A stretch of 64,000 bases of DNA. Source: Oscillospiraceae bacterium (GTDB lineage Bacteria > Bacillota > Clostridia > Oscillospirales > Oscillospiraceae). Within the stretch, counting starts at the first letter, position 1; every line of letters begins with the position of its first letter. The position numbers and the translations under genes were made by a program. The stretch lies in the NCBI GenBank assembly GCA_015067545.1, contig SVMG01000001.1:62001-126000 (forward strand). The letters are read 5' to 3'. The notes under the pieces are model-generated. The model was not told where the DNA came from and searched no databases. It saw only the letters and a list, made by a program, of their open reading frames with translations. Positions 37,013 to 46,491 of the stretch are shown piece after piece.

Positions 37013-37038
37013 AACTGGGGTTCCGAAGAACCCCAGTT
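37013..37038 (-). terminator. Strong hairpin downstream of the kinase gene
   Basis: AACTGGGGTTC / GAACCCCAGTT. On the minus strand the loop is a stable C(TTCG)G tetraloop. The U-run is poor (TTTGC), so it could be a terminator or a 3'-end protecting stem of the long operon mRNA. Confidence 0.6.
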
Positions 37039-37189
37039 CCTGTGATTATTTCTCGCGATATCTCACATAGTGCTGAACATTGGAAATCTCGCCGCCTGCA
37101 ATCACCTGCGCGGTCGATTCATGGTCTGTTGACTCCATCTAGTTCATCTTTCTGTAGCAAAACAGCACTACTTGTTAAATATCATTCAT

Positions 37190-40100
37190 TTAGTACGTTG
37201 GAATAGAAATCGTCCATGTTCCCGAGTAATCCCAACTCAGCACTGTTCCCGGTATGTTCGTTTGTAAATGTTGTACACTTACACTAACGCTTGTTGTTGT
37301 TGCATCAACCGACACCGTAACCCAAGCACTTTCTCCCGTTTGGCTTCTAGCATAACTTGCTGAGTTTTGCCATGTATAATAGGACGCGATTGTAGTTCTA
37401 CCAGCACTGACACCATTAAAGGAAGCATCAAATTTGTGTGCCTGTGCATTCCAACTGTATGCTGGCATTGTATCGGTCCAAACAATACGTATTTCTATAC
37501 TTGTTGCTGTTCTATTACGATACTGCACTTCTGCACTAAATGTTGTAGCAGGCGAAGAGGTTGCCTGTCCCGTTTTAGTTGTAAAACTCACACTTTTGGG
37601 TGTATAGGTAAAAGTAATTGTCTTAGCAGAAGTAGAATCCCACTTTACGCTCTGACTGCCCGGTGTAGTATAGCCGGTTTTTGCAGGCGCAGAAATGGTA
37701 TTCGTCGTACCATACTTATAAGTTGCAGTCGTGCTACCCAAGGATGTTCCATTGCTGGACTTATACACGATGTTGTACGTATAACTATTCGCTGTCCACT
37801 GAGCATAGATCGTCGCATTTCCTGCCCCCATAGTTGTAGAGGAACTCACTTTACTGCCACCACTTGCTGAAGTATACCAGCCATTAAAGGTGTATCCGGT
37901 CCTAGTCGGAGTCGGTAATGTACCATAATTGCTGCCATATGCAACCGTCTTTGAGGATGTCGAAACGCTTCCACCGTTCGCATTATAAGTAAGTGTATAG
38001 AAGTTCACACTCCACTGGGCATACAGAGTCTGAGCCGACGTAATTGTCACCTTGGTAGAGGAAGTAATCTGCGTTCCACCACTCAGTGATGTATACCATC
38101 CCTTAAATGTGTGCCCGGTCTTAGTCGGTGTAGGCAGACTAGCATATGTCGAACCGTATGTCACTGTTATACTCGACGGCGATACACTCCCGCCATTAGC
38201 GTTAAATGTCACAGTGCTCTTCACAGGGCTCCACTGGGCATACAGGGTCTGTCCGCTTGTAATCGCAACCTTTGTCGACGATGTAATTTGGGTTCCGCCA
38301 CTGGCAGCTGTAAACCAGCCATTAAACGAATAACCTGTTCTTGTTGGCGTTGGAAGCGTTCCGTACGTCGAATCATATGTCACATTAGTGTTTGTAGTCG
38401 ACACACTTCCACCATTAGCATCAAATGTAACAGCATAGCTATTTGCCTTCCACTGTGCATACAGTGTTTGGTTGGAGGCAGTAGAGTATGTGGAATCCTC
38501 AGAAATCTTTGTGCCACCACTGGCTGCCGTATACCAGCCGGCAAAGGTGTAACCAGTTCTACTTGCACTTTCTAGGCTTCCATATGTAGAGCCAAACTGC
38601 ACACTCTTGGTTGCAGGTGCAGAACTACCGCCATTTGCGTTGAACACTACAGAATATGTATTCGCCTTCCAAACTGCGTAAATCGAGTGGTTGGAAGGAG
38701 TCGTAATTGACGTACTTGCGGTTACCTCAACGCCACCAGTCTTTGCAGAATACCAACCAACAAAGGTATATCCTGTTCTCGTAGGAGTAGGCAGTGTTCC
38801 ATAAGCATCCGACAAATAGCTGGATTTGCTCCCCGGGCTCACTGTGCCACCATTGGCATTATATGTTACGGTAATAGGTTGTTTGCCTTTACTTACATAA
38901 ATGACAATAGTAGAATCAGGCAGCTGTGCAGTACCGGCACCGGGAGACTGACTAATAACTTTTCCTACCGCAACATTGGAATCATAATTCTCAAGTACAG
39001 CAACCTTAAATCCTTGAGCCTTCAACACGTTTTCCGCTTCAGCCTGAGTCATTCCGACGACATCAGCAACATCTACTGTCTCCCGGCCACTAGAAACAGT
39101 GATAATGATCTCATCACCACGTTTTACACTGGAGCCCGCAGAAACACTCTGACTAATAACGTTGCCCTCTGCAACCGCATCGGTCTTTTTGTACTCAATC
39201 ACGACCACAAGACCCTTACCATTCAAAGTACTTTCTGCTTTTTCCTTACTCTGACCAACTACATCAGGCATATCGAAGGCAGCAGGGCCAATAGAAATCG
39301 TTAGGGTGATTTTAGTCCCTTCGTCAACCTGAGTGCCTGCTTCAACGCTTTGGGAAATGACAGAACCATAGGCAACATTCTCATCGTGCTTCTCGATAAT
39401 ATCTGGCTCAGCCAAGCCAGCCTGTACCAACTTGGAAATGGCAAGTTCCTTATCATCCCAAATAACATAGGGAATCGTTGAAACGCCATTTTCCGGAGAA
39501 GCAACGCCCTTACCACTACTAATCATTAGCAGAACGGTTCCATTGATGTCCATATACGAACCGCCCACAGGGTTCTGAAGAATGATCTTGCCCGCAGGAA
39601 TGTATTCAGACTCAATTGAACCATCAGTGAATGCAAGCAATTTTCCATCTTCAATCAGTTTCAGCGCCTCATCCTTGTACAGGCCTTCTACATCTGGAAC
39701 CGTTACAATGTTATCCGGGATCACAATTTCCTCTGTAAAATTCGAGAACTTGATAACGCCGGTCAGGAGAAGTGTAGCAAAGATCAGAATTACAGACAGC
39801 AAAGAAGGAACCAATATCTTCAGCCACAAAGGCCAAGAATACAGATCAATCTTCTTGATCTTTCCGTAGACTCTTTTCACAGGAGGGTCCGCATTAAGGT
39901 CTTTGATAAATGTTGCGATATCCGGTGTTCTATCCTCAATACGAACATTCATCGCATTAAGGATAGCATTCTCGCGGTTCGGAGAAATCTTCTTATTTAT
40001 CTTATGGGGCTCTTCCAGAATGTCCTTGTTCTGATTTTCATACTTCGCACGACGCTCCATCGCATCAGGAGGAGTCTTGCCCGTAATCATCTTATACAAG

Positions 40101-40861
40101 GTCGCAGCAATAGCATAAACATCCGTGTGAGGACCCTGGTCTCCCCTGCTTCGATACTGTTCTTCCGGAGAGTAACCAGGCTTAATGATGACCGTCAAAC
40201 TTCTGCTATGCGAAGTTGTAGCATATCTCGATGCACCAAAGTCGATTAACTTCACCTCTCCGGATTTAGTTAGAAAAATGTTATCCGGTGCAATATCTCT
40301 ATGAAGCAGTCCTTCGTCGTGGACAGCCTGAAGTGATTCCATCACGGGCATCAGCATTGCTACAGCTACATCTTCAGGAATCGTCTTTTCCCGTCTTAGG
40401 TACTCTGTCAGTGTTTCGCCGTCAAGATATTCCATTATGATGTACGCAGTATCGTTTTCCTCAAAGCTGTCGAAGATTTTTACGATACCCTCTTCGTTTT
40501 GGAACTTTGCAAGATGTTTCGCTTCCTCAACGAATTTCCTGAGTCCGTCATGGAACTGCTCGTTCTTCTCACCGTTAAAAACAGTCACCTGCGATTGGCC
40601 AGGCATTCTCGTGGAGAATTCGCCGGGCAAATACTCCTTAATAGCAACTTTTTGCTCAAGCTTGCCGTCCCAACCAAGATAGGTAACTCCAAATCCTCCG
40701 TAACCAAGAACCCTGCCAACGATATATCTATCATACAGCAATGTACCCGGTTCAATATGGATAGCTTCCTCTGCATGAGTTCCTACGATATATCCGCAAT
40801 GGGGACATATCTCAAACTCATCTCCAAAGAGTTCCATACACCCCAAACATCTTTTACTCAC
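37190..40861 (-). CDS. Transmembrane Ser/Thr kinase with PASTA and InlB-type repeats
   Basis: 1223 residues. Zinc ribbon [19 protein letters not shown] (5-23); kinase domain (about 40-310) with [18 protein letters not shown], catalytic [14 protein letters not shown]; one transmembrane helix (about 345-370); four PASTA domains (about 385-655: [36 protein letters not shown]); five Listeria-Bacteroides (InlB B) repeats (about 658-1025, each with GWY/GWF and YAxW); and a 170-residue extracellular C-terminal domain. PASTA kinases sense muropeptides; the InlB repeats suggest a long stalk or adhesin-like arm. Last gene of the operon; ATGA overlap with the kinase upstream. Confidence 0.92.
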   Translation of the reverse strand: MSKRCLGCMELFGDEFEICPHCGYIVGTHAEEAIHIEPGTLLYDRYIVGRVLGYGGFGVTYLGWDGKLEQKVAIKEYLPGEFSTRMPGQSQVTVFNGEKNEQFHDGLRKFVEEAKHLAKFQNEEGIVKIFDSFEENDTAYIIMEYLDGETLTEYLRREKTIPEDVAVAMLMPVMESLQAVHDEGLLHRDIAPDNIFLTKSGEVKLIDFGASRYATTSHSRSLTVIIKPGYSPEEQYRSRGDQGPHTDVYAIAATLYKMITGKTPPDAMERRAKYENQNKDILEEPHKINKKISPNRENAILNAMNVRIEDRTPDIATFIKDLNADPPVKRVYGKIKKIDLYSWPLWLKILVPSLLSVILIFATLLLTGVIKFSNFTEEIVIPDNIVTVPDVEGLYKDEALKLIEDGKLLAFTDGSIESEYIPAGKIILQNPVGGSYMDINGTVLLMISSGKGVASPENGVSTIPYVIWDDKELAISKLVQAGLAEPDIIEKHDENVAYGSVISQSVEAGTQVDEGTKITLTISIGPAAFDMPDVVGQSKEKAESTLNGKGLVVVIEYKKTDAVAEGNVISQSVSAGSSVKRGDEIIITVSSGRETVDVADVVGMTQAEAENVLKAQGFKVAVLENYDSNVAVGKVISQSPGAGTAQLPDSTIVIYVSKGKQPITVTYNANGGTVSPGSKSSYLSDAYGTLPTPTRTGYTFVGWYSAKTGGVEVTASTSITTPSNHSIYAVWKANTYSVVFNANGGSSAPATKSVQFGSTYGSLESASRTGYTFAGWYTAASGGTKISEDSTYSTASNQTLYAQWKANSYAVTFDANGGSVSTTNTNVTYDSTYGTLPTPTRTGYSFNGWFTAASGGTQITSSTKVAITSGQTLYAQWSPVKSTVTFNANGGSVSPSSITVTYGSTYASLPTPTKTGHTFKGWYTSLSGGTQITSSTKVTITSAQTLYAQWSVNFYTLTYNANGGSVSTSSKTVAYGSNYGTLPTPTRTGYTFNGWYTSASGGSKVSSSTTMGAGNATIYAQWTANSYTYNIVYKSSNGTSLGSTTATYKYGTTNTISAPAKTGYTTPGSQSVKWDSTSAKTITFTYTPKSVSFTTKTGQATSSPATTFSAEVQYRNRTATSIEIRIVWTDTMPAYSWNAQAHKFDASFNGVSAGRTTIASYYTWQNSASYARSQTGESAWVTVSVDATTTSVSVSVQHLQTNIPGTVLSWDYSGTWTISIPTY
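37790..38875 (-). repeat. Tandem InlB B-type coding repeats
   Basis: Five units of about 200 bp encode GWY...GG...YAQW...V-FNANGG blocks of about 68 residues. DNA identity between neighbours is high in the GWYTSASGG and [11 protein letters not shown] stretches, giving potential for unit-number change by recombination. Confidence 0.85.
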
Positions 40862-42837
40862 TCTTTCTCGACCTTCCCTTCAAAAACGAACTTCTGATGG
40901 ATGTCAGATATTGCCGCAAGATACTTCGATTGTATCTTCGATTCAAAACAGATCGCATTGACAGGAATCTGCCCATCATTACATTCGCTAATCATCAAAT
41001 AGCTTTGATACACATTACCAAGCATCCATGACAACAGTCTCTCGGCTGCTTCGATTTCCGCCTCTTCGCCATCCCCGATGCTCCATTCATATGTGTATCG
41101 GCAATAAATTTCATCGCTATCATAATACACATACGTTTTTTCATAGTTCGTCAATGTGGTCCGAATCTCGTTCAAGGCCATCGTTGAAGACAGCATCACC
41201 GGACTTGTATTTTCGCTATTATTAAGGAATTCTTCCCTTTCGCAAAAATCCGCCAAATCAAAATTCGTCTGCAACAGCCCAAGATATCTGTCATCGTATG
41301 CTATATTCGAAGCATTGAAATCATCAATATCTTCAAAATACTTGTCCGAATAGTCAATGCAGCTGGCTCCGCTGGTAACAACATAAGCAATAGGTACCTC
41401 TATGGCAAGCGGCATTTGCTTCTTGTTTCTGTAAAAGTCATTGTACTGACTCAGGAACATTGCGTTCTTGAATTGATCAGAAGACAGTACATTATCAAGA
41501 TCTGTTGCCTGCTCAATAATATCCTCCGGCAATCCAGAACTCTCAAATAGTGTCGGTAGTTTTCCTTGCTTTGCTGCTTCTCTAATGCGGTCCTCATATT
41601 CTGATTCAGGTATTGCAACTACTTCTACCGTTACACCTTCATATTTTTGTTCGAAGTCAGCCTTGATAGCAAGCATAGCATCTTCTTCAGAAGAACCATC
41701 TGCTACAGAGAACCATACAACGATATCTGCTGGGTCAAGGAATTGCTCCTCCTGTTTATTGAGATATGTATCGTATACAAAGAAGGAACCAATCAGCAAC
41801 ACCAAGCAGGCAACCGCAATTCCAATAAACCGCTTTAGACTTCTCCGCTTCTTTTCTTTGGCAAGAGGAATAATCTTACGCTCACCATTGATAGCGCTCA
41901 AGAATTCCTGCACCGTTTTAAAGCGCATATGTTTCTCGATTGCCATAGCCTTCATGATCGCATTGCTAAGATTCTCCGAGACCAGCGGATTAAGCAAATG
42001 CGGAGGAACAACTTCGTCATTAATTTTACGATTAGTGGACTCATCGGGTTTCACACCGGTTAGCATCACATACAATGAAGCACCCAGCGCGTAAATATCA
42101 GTCCACGGACCGATATTCTTGCTATTGTCATACTGCTCGGTGGGAGAATAACCAGGCTTAAGAATGATATCAATCACATCATCGGTGCTGTCTGCTAATT
42201 TAGCAGCACCAAGATCCATCAGCTTGATCTTAATTTCTTTTCCGGAGCAAATATAAATATTATCCGGTGCGACGTCCCTGTGGACAATATTTTGTTCGTG
42301 CAAAGACTTAAGTGCATTTCCGACCTCGTTAGCAATCATCAATGCAAAGTCAATATCGATTTTGCCTCCCGATTGATTAAGGTAATCATTCAACGCAACA
42401 CCACGTAACAGTTCCATAACGATATATGCTGTGTTGTTCTCCTCAAAGAATTCGAAAACATTAGGAATGCTTCTATGGGAACCAAATTTCGCCATGTTTC
42501 TTGCTTCTGCAAGGAATCTTTCCTTCCGGTATTCGAATTCCTCCATTGACTTCTTTGTGATAATGAGGTTCTTTAACCCCTCTGCTCTTGTAACTAGACG
42601 ACTTACAAAGAATTCCTTTACAGCAACAATTGTCTCGAGTTTCAAATCCCACGCACTATAAACAATACCAAAGCCGCCAGAGCCAACAGCTTGTCCCAGA
42701 ATATATCTGTTAGCCAGTATTGTACCAGGGGCCAAGTGAATTGGTTCCTTGGGCTTAGTTATTTCAACACCACCGCAGTGTGGGCAGACCTGAAACGCCT
42801 CTTCATATTCTTTAAAGCAGGCAAAACATCTTTTCAT
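40858..42837 (-). CDS. Transmembrane Ser/Thr kinase with extracellular solute-binding-like domain
   Basis: 659 residues. Zinc ribbon [19 protein letters not shown] at the N-terminus; kinase (about 45-315) with [29 protein letters not shown] and a DLG in place of DFG; a transmembrane helix (about 338-357, [19 protein letters not shown]). The outer part (about 375-650) begins [18 protein letters not shown] and then [17 protein letters not shown], the N-lobe pattern of ABC sugar-binding proteins. It may sense a ligand outside and signal to the T7SS (inference). It lies 6 bp after the FHA gene. Confidence 0.88.
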   Translation of the reverse strand: MKRCFACFKEYEEAFQVCPHCGGVEITKPKEPIHLAPGTILANRYILGQAVGSGGFGIVYSAWDLKLETIVAVKEFFVSRLVTRAEGLKNLIITKKSMEEFEYRKERFLAEARNMAKFGSHRSIPNVFEFFEENNTAYIVMELLRGVALNDYLNQSGGKIDIDFALMIANEVGNALKSLHEQNIVHRDVAPDNIYICSGKEIKIKLMDLGAAKLADSTDDVIDIILKPGYSPTEQYDNSKNIGPWTDIYALGASLYVMLTGVKPDESTNRKINDEVVPPHLLNPLVSENLSNAIMKAMAIEKHMRFKTVQEFLSAINGERKIIPLAKEKKRRSLKRFIGIAVACLVLLIGSFFVYDTYLNKQEEQFLDPADIVVWFSVADGSSEEDAMLAIKADFEQKYEGVTVEVVAIPESEYEDRIREAAKQGKLPTLFESSGLPEDIIEQATDLDNVLSSDQFKNAMFLSQYNDFYRNKKQMPLAIEVPIAYVVTSGASCIDYSDKYFEDIDDFNASNIAYDDRYLGLLQTNFDLADFCEREEFLNNSENTSPVMLSSTMALNEIRTTLTNYEKTYVYYDSDEIYCRYTYEWSIGDGEEAEIEAAERLLSWMLGNVYQSYLMISECNDGQIPVNAICFESKIQSKYLAAISDIHQKFVFEGKVEKE

Positions 42838-42843
42838 GAGTAA

Positions 42844-43809
42844 TTACTCTCCTTTTGGCATATGCTCTTCCCAAGAGAAAGCTTCTCCGCACAACGGAAC
42901 AAACATAAACTTGCTATCACCTAACTCAATCATATCATGTGTTGACAACTTATGGGATTCCGTGATGTAGTCTTCGTTCAGGTATGTAAGGCCACTGCTA
43001 TCGCCAGGTTGCAAATAAAAGTTGCGCTTCTTGGGTTCATATACAATAAGGGCATGTTTGATTCTGGAAATGCTGTTATCGTTAGCAATAACGATACGGT
43101 TTTCTTCACTTCTGCCAATTGAATTCTTACCAGCAAAGATACTGAAACACTCACCAAAATGGCAACCACCCACACAGACAAGCCAGCCTACTACCGGTTC
43201 TGCTGCGGGACGCGGTTGGGATTGTACAGAAGAAGGACTTGTAGCGGAGCTAAAATAACTCATAGTCTTTCCCTCGTTACTTGCAGAGGATTTTTTCACC
43301 GCCTCAAGCAAAGAAGAACCCTGATTTTGAGCATTCTCATCTACATGGCGAACTTCTTCTTTTTTTACTTCAACTTGTTCTGCCACAGGCATTACTTCAA
43401 CGCCCGTTTTATCAGCAGGTTTCTCTTCTACCTTTTCTGTTGACGGTTCTGCGACTTCCTGTTTGCCACCACCTGCCGTTTCGATTTCCGAATGTGCAGA
43501 CGTTTGCCAAAAATCAAGTGTCGGATTCTTTTTTAGCGGAGGAGTAGATACTTCCTTTGGTCCACTAGTATCCATTACGTCCGTAGGCATACTTCCGTTG
43601 CCAAAATCATTACGAGGAGTTACAGAGGGAGTTTTACTAACGGGCTGAACATCAGTTTCTCTTTCCTTTCGTCCACGTCCCCAAAAACTCTTTTTCTCTT
43701 CCTTTACAGGTGCTGCAGCTCCGGTCATTGCCGTTTCTCCGCAATGGGGACATGTGCTGTATGAATCACCGTCAAAGAAATGGCCGTTCTTGCATCTAAT
43801 AACATTCAT
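42844..43809 (-). CDS. FHA-domain protein with N-terminal zinc ribbon
   Basis: 321 residues. An N-terminal metal-binding segment (CKNGHFFDGDSYSTCPHCG), a long Pro/Glu/Lys-rich low-complexity linker (about 30-200), and a C-terminal FHA domain (about 215-305) with NSIGRSEENRIV and ISRIKHALI. FHA domains bind phosphothreonine, so it is a likely scaffold for the two kinases encoded just downstream. The linker holds many Ser/Thr residues (for example TPSVTPRND) that could be kinase targets. Confidence 0.88.
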   Translation of the reverse strand: MNVIRCKNGHFFDGDSYSTCPHCGETAMTGAAAPVKEEKKSFWGRGRKERETDVQPVSKTPSVTPRNDFGNGSMPTDVMDTSGPKEVSTPPLKKNPTLDFWQTSAHSEIETAGGGKQEVAEPSTEKVEEKPADKTGVEVMPVAEQVEVKKEEVRHVDENAQNQGSSLLEAVKKSSASNEGKTMSYFSSATSPSSVQSQPRPAAEPVVGWLVCVGGCHFGECFSIFAGKNSIGRSEENRIVIANDNSISRIKHALIVYEPKKRNFYLQPGDSSGLTYLNEDYITESHKLSTHDMIELGDSKFMFVPLCGEAFSWEEHMPKGE

Positions 43810-43823
43810 TATTTACCCCTCCA

Positions 43824-44621
43824 TTACTTTACCTTAATAAGTGCAACTGTCATATTATCTCTTGACTCGTTGTTATATTTTGCATTCTTCTTTGCCTTCA
43901 TTTCGAGTGCCTGGACCGCTTCACCAATGTTATTGAAATTATCGAGGATCCGCGCAATTTCAGCATCAGAAACAATTTTGTACAAGCCATCAGACATAAT
44001 AATTATTTTATCGTCCTTTTGCAGTTCCAGAGGACTCTCAGAATAATCAATCAAAGCCAAGTTACCTATACCGAGAAAGCTTATCAGAGCCTCGCCGCGA
44101 ATATCTTCCTTTGCAAACTCTTCCGCATTCAAAAGCCCTGCGTTCGCTTTTTCAACAAGTACTGTATGGTAATTATGATCCTGTGTAAGCTGAACCATCT
44201 CTCCCTTGCGGACCAAATACGCCCTGCTATCCCCTACAGAACACCACATAAGTTTCTTCCGGTTAATTAGTATTGAAACCAGCGTGCTTCCGGCCTTTAA
44301 CAAGTCCCCATTCTCATTTCTCAACTGAGAGATCATAGCATCAGCCTTCTTTGCGGTTTCAATTAACATATCTGTATGTCCTGTAATCACGTAGCTTTCA
44401 GCATACTGTGCTAAATAACTCTGCACTGCTAACTCGCTTGCTGTCTTTCCGCCTTCGTGACCACCCATTCCATCACAGACAACTACCAAACCCTCATCCT
44501 GCTTCAAAATATAGCCAAAACTATCCTGTTGATCCTCACGATCACCAATAACTGACAGCGCAGCCATCTGGAAGGCAGAGTTTTCATCTTTCACCAATTG
44601 TTGGTCGCTATGATATAGCAT
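43824..44621 (-). CDS. PP2C-family Ser/Thr phosphatase (first copy)
   Basis: 265 residues. PPM signature motifs: DREDQQDS, VVCDGMGGHEGG, GDSRAYLVRKGE, IMSDGLYKIVSD, DNMTVALI. The metal-binding aspartates are present, so it should be active and reverse phosphorylation by the neighbouring kinases. It is 11 bp downstream of a second PP2C gene; the two proteins are clearly different (not a recent duplication). Confidence 0.92.
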   Translation of the reverse strand: MLYHSDQQLVKDENSAFQMAALSVIGDREDQQDSFGYILKQDEGLVVVCDGMGGHEGGKTASELAVQSYLAQYAESYVITGHTDMLIETAKKADAMISQLRNENGDLLKAGSTLVSILINRKKLMWCSVGDSRAYLVRKGEMVQLTQDHNYHTVLVEKANAGLLNAEEFAKEDIRGEALISFLGIGNLALIDYSESPLELQKDDKIIIMSDGLYKIVSDAEIARILDNFNNIGEAVQALEMKAKKNAKYNNESRDNMTVALIKVK

Positions 44622-44632
44622 TTAGATCCCTC

Positions 44633-45367
44633 CTATTCATTCCAAACAGCTATCGCTGAATAATTGTCCATATTTTTTCCTTCGCCGTTTTCCTGGACAA
44701 TCCTGATCATATTAGTCAGCCATTCTTCAACAGAACTCGCTTTCTTCAATTGTGCACACATTTCCTTCTCATCAATCAGTTCCCAAAAGCCATCAGAACA
44801 CAAAAGAAAAGCTTGGCACTTTTTCAATGGAATTGGAGCCATGAGTTCGTACATTGGCTCATCCCATTCAACACCCATTACGCGCAGCAGTGTATTGCGA
44901 TCCGGATGATTCCTGATTTGATCTTCCTTTATTTCCCTTGAAAGAACCAACATCTGAGGAATACTATGGTCCAGAGTTCTAGTCTTTACTTTGTTTTTAT
45001 AGAAGACATATCCTCTCGAATCGCCAATATGTCCAATATATGCGTTTCGATCATCAGTGACCACCGCTACACCAGTGGTCTTCATCTTTCTTTTGGCATT
45101 GCGAGCTTTTTGCTCTGCCATAAGAATGTCCTGCGATGCAGTAAAAGTCTGACCAAGGAAATTTACCGCATCATCCGTCTTGCGAAACTGGTCTTCAAAT
45201 ACGTCAACTACTAACGATGAGGCAACATCACCCATGCCGTGACCGCCCAAGCCATCGCAGAGTATATAACAATTGTTCTCCCCGTTTTTGAAAACACCCA
45301 CGGAGTCCTCGTTGATCTGACGACCACCCACATTTGTAAAAATTGCATGTTTGAAATTACCAATCAT
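44633..45367 (-). CDS. PP2C-family Ser/Thr phosphatase (second copy)
   Basis: 244 residues from ATG 45367 (GGCGGGAGATATAAT upstream; the longer frame to 45391 has no ribosome-binding site). Motifs INEDSVGVF, YILCDGLGGHGMGD, GHIGDSRGYVF, LLCSDGFWELI and DNYSAIAV. Together with 43824-44621 it gives two phosphatases for two kinases. Confidence 0.9.
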   Translation of the reverse strand: MIGNFKHAIFTNVGGRQINEDSVGVFKNGENNCYILCDGLGGHGMGDVASSLVVDVFEDQFRKTDDAVNFLGQTFTASQDILMAEQKARNAKRKMKTTGVAVVTDDRNAYIGHIGDSRGYVFYKNKVKTRTLDHSIPQMLVLSREIKEDQIRNHPDRNTLLRVMGVEWDEPMYELMAPIPLKKCQAFLLCSDGFWELIDEKEMCAQLKKASSVEEWLTNMIRIVQENGEGKNMDNYSAIAVWNE

Positions 45368-45397
45368 ATTATATCTCCCGCCAAACTGCACGTGTTT

Positions 45398-45706
45398 TTA
45401 TTTGCACAAGGTATTTGCTCTGTTGATTGCTCTAGCTTGTGCCTCTTTATAGAGCTTTGAGGCCTCACGAATCGAACCTGAATAGCTTTTAAGTGTTGTC
45501 TTCATTCTATCAGTAGTAGATCCGGAAGAATTGATCTCATTCCATTCCTTCTTGACTTGCTGATAGTCTTCGCCTTTCCATGTAGTTTCCATAGATAGCA
45601 TAGCCGAATCCATTGATGCCATTCCTTTATCAAGCTGTGTAACATAGTTATCAACCTGATCGGCGACCGTCAGCATCTGTTGATGATTCACTTTGATATA
45701 CGCCAT
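45398..45706 (-). CDS. WXG100-like protein
   Basis: 102 residues. Starts MAYIKVNHQQMLTVADQVDNY; centre METTWKGEDYQQV contains the W-x-G turn of a helical hairpin. This is the ESAT-6/WXG100 fold of type VII substrates and chaperones. ATG 45706 with AGAGGTG upstream is chosen over an open frame to 45811. It groups with 45720-46480 downstream of the lipase-like gene and may be its secretion partner. Confidence 0.85.
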   Translation of the reverse strand: MAYIKVNHQQMLTVADQVDNYVTQLDKGMASMDSAMLSMETTWKGEDYQQVKKEWNEINSSGSTTDRMKTTLKSYSGSIREASKLYKEAQARAINRANTLCK

Positions 45707-45719
45707 ATTGACACCTCTT

Positions 45720-46019
45720 TTACTTAAAAGCAGCTGCTGCCGAAGATACAGTTTTCTCCGTCGTCTCGTAACCTTCATTAACTTGTTTGCGTATGAATGT
45801 AACCAAATCATTTACAACTGAGAACCGTGCATCCGCAAAGTTACGCTTTATGTAATCATACTTATTGGCACAAGAGTTTGATGCCTCGCCTACCCAATTC
45901 TGCTGTAATGTGCGAATAGCGGAGTCAATATCAGACAAGTCATCCCTGATTTTCTTATTTGCAGTATCAATCTGATCGGCAGTATTGGAAACAACTGCTG
46001 TATTAATTAAGATAGCCAA
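45720..46019 (-). CDS. WXG100-like protein (LXG/effector partner candidate)
   Basis: 99 residues if started at TTG 46019, which has GGGAGG 10 bp upstream; GTG 46037 is the alternative. Helical hairpin with LQQNWVGEASNS at the turn (W-x-G). Starts within the 3' end of 46007-46480, so translation is coupled. Likely a small partner or substrate of the type VII machine. Confidence 0.78.
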   Translation of the reverse strand: MAILINTAVVSNTADQIDTANKKIRDDLSDIDSAIRTLQQNWVGEASNSCANKYDYIKRNFADARFSVVNDLVTFIRKQVNEGYETTEKTVSSAAAAFK

Positions 46020-46480
46020 TCCCAAAACGCCTCCCACGCATTCTTTGATTTTTTCTTGTTTGAATCACTCGATTTCTTATTTGAACTACTATTTTTGCTT
46101 TGTGACTGAGCTTTAGCCTTTGCTTCCGCCTCCGCCTTGGCCTTTGCCCCTGCCTCCGCTTTAGCTCTGGCTTCCGCTTCTGCTCGAGCCTTTGCTTCTG
46201 CTTGGGCTCTTGCTTGAGCCTCAGCTCTTGCCTGTGCCTCGGCCTCTGCGCGTTTTCTCGCAGCAAACTCCTCTGTAACTGCAGACAAATCCATGTTGTT
46301 GAGTTTCTGCTTTACAGATTCATACTGTTTCGCCGCAGCAATTACGCTATTTGCACACTTCTCATTGCCAATACCCTCAAAATCACTACTTATACCACCG
46401 GCAATACTATAGAGCTCATCGATAATGCCCTGCAGCTCATTTTTAATTAAGTACAGTTCGTACTGTGCATTCGCATCCAT
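46007..46480 (-). CDS. Helical WXG-like protein with Ala/Lys/Glu/Arg-rich tail
   Basis: 157 residues. Residues 1-70 form a helical hairpin like other ESX-associated small proteins but without a clear WXG. Residues 75-130 are a low-complexity tract of Ala, Glu, Lys, Arg and Gln, encoded by repeats of GCxGAGGCx-like codons (46,100-46,260). The end is KNAWEAFWDWLS. The tract should be a long charged single helix. Possible secretion chaperone; unrecognised as a family. Confidence 0.68.
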   Translation of the reverse strand: MDANAQYELYLIKNELQGIIDELYSIAGGISSDFEGIGNEKCANSVIAAAKQYESVKQKLNNMDLSAVTEEFAARKRAEAEAQARAEAQARAQAEAKARAEAEARAKAEAGAKAKAEAEAKAKAQSQSKNSSSNKKSSDSNKKKSKNAWEAFWDWLS

Positions 46481-46491
46481 TCGATCGCCCC

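Larger units (their letters stand above)
36550..37189. other. Intergenic region with hairpins and a 30-residue ORF remnant
   Basis: The 640-bp gap lies after the last kinase gene. It holds two strong hairpins (36863-36895, 37013-37038), a weaker ACTCTTAT/ATAAGAGT repeat (about 36985-37009), and a minus-strand 30-codon reading frame (37138-37046, MESTDHESTAQVIAGG start, NVQHYVRYREK end), whose higher GC suggests a fragment of another gene. The AT-rich part at 36,600-36,850 should carry the promoter of the 36549-35597 genes. I see no other gene. Confidence 0.4.

Noticed and set aside
37790..38875. CRISPR array
   Set aside because: The repeats are about 200 bp, coding, in frame and without spacers; they encode InlB-type protein repeats.
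46007..46266. Minus-strand Arg/Lys-rich frame overlapping the 157-residue protein
   Set aside because: It is the out-of-frame reading of the Ala/Glu/Lys codon repeats and has no ribosome-binding site.
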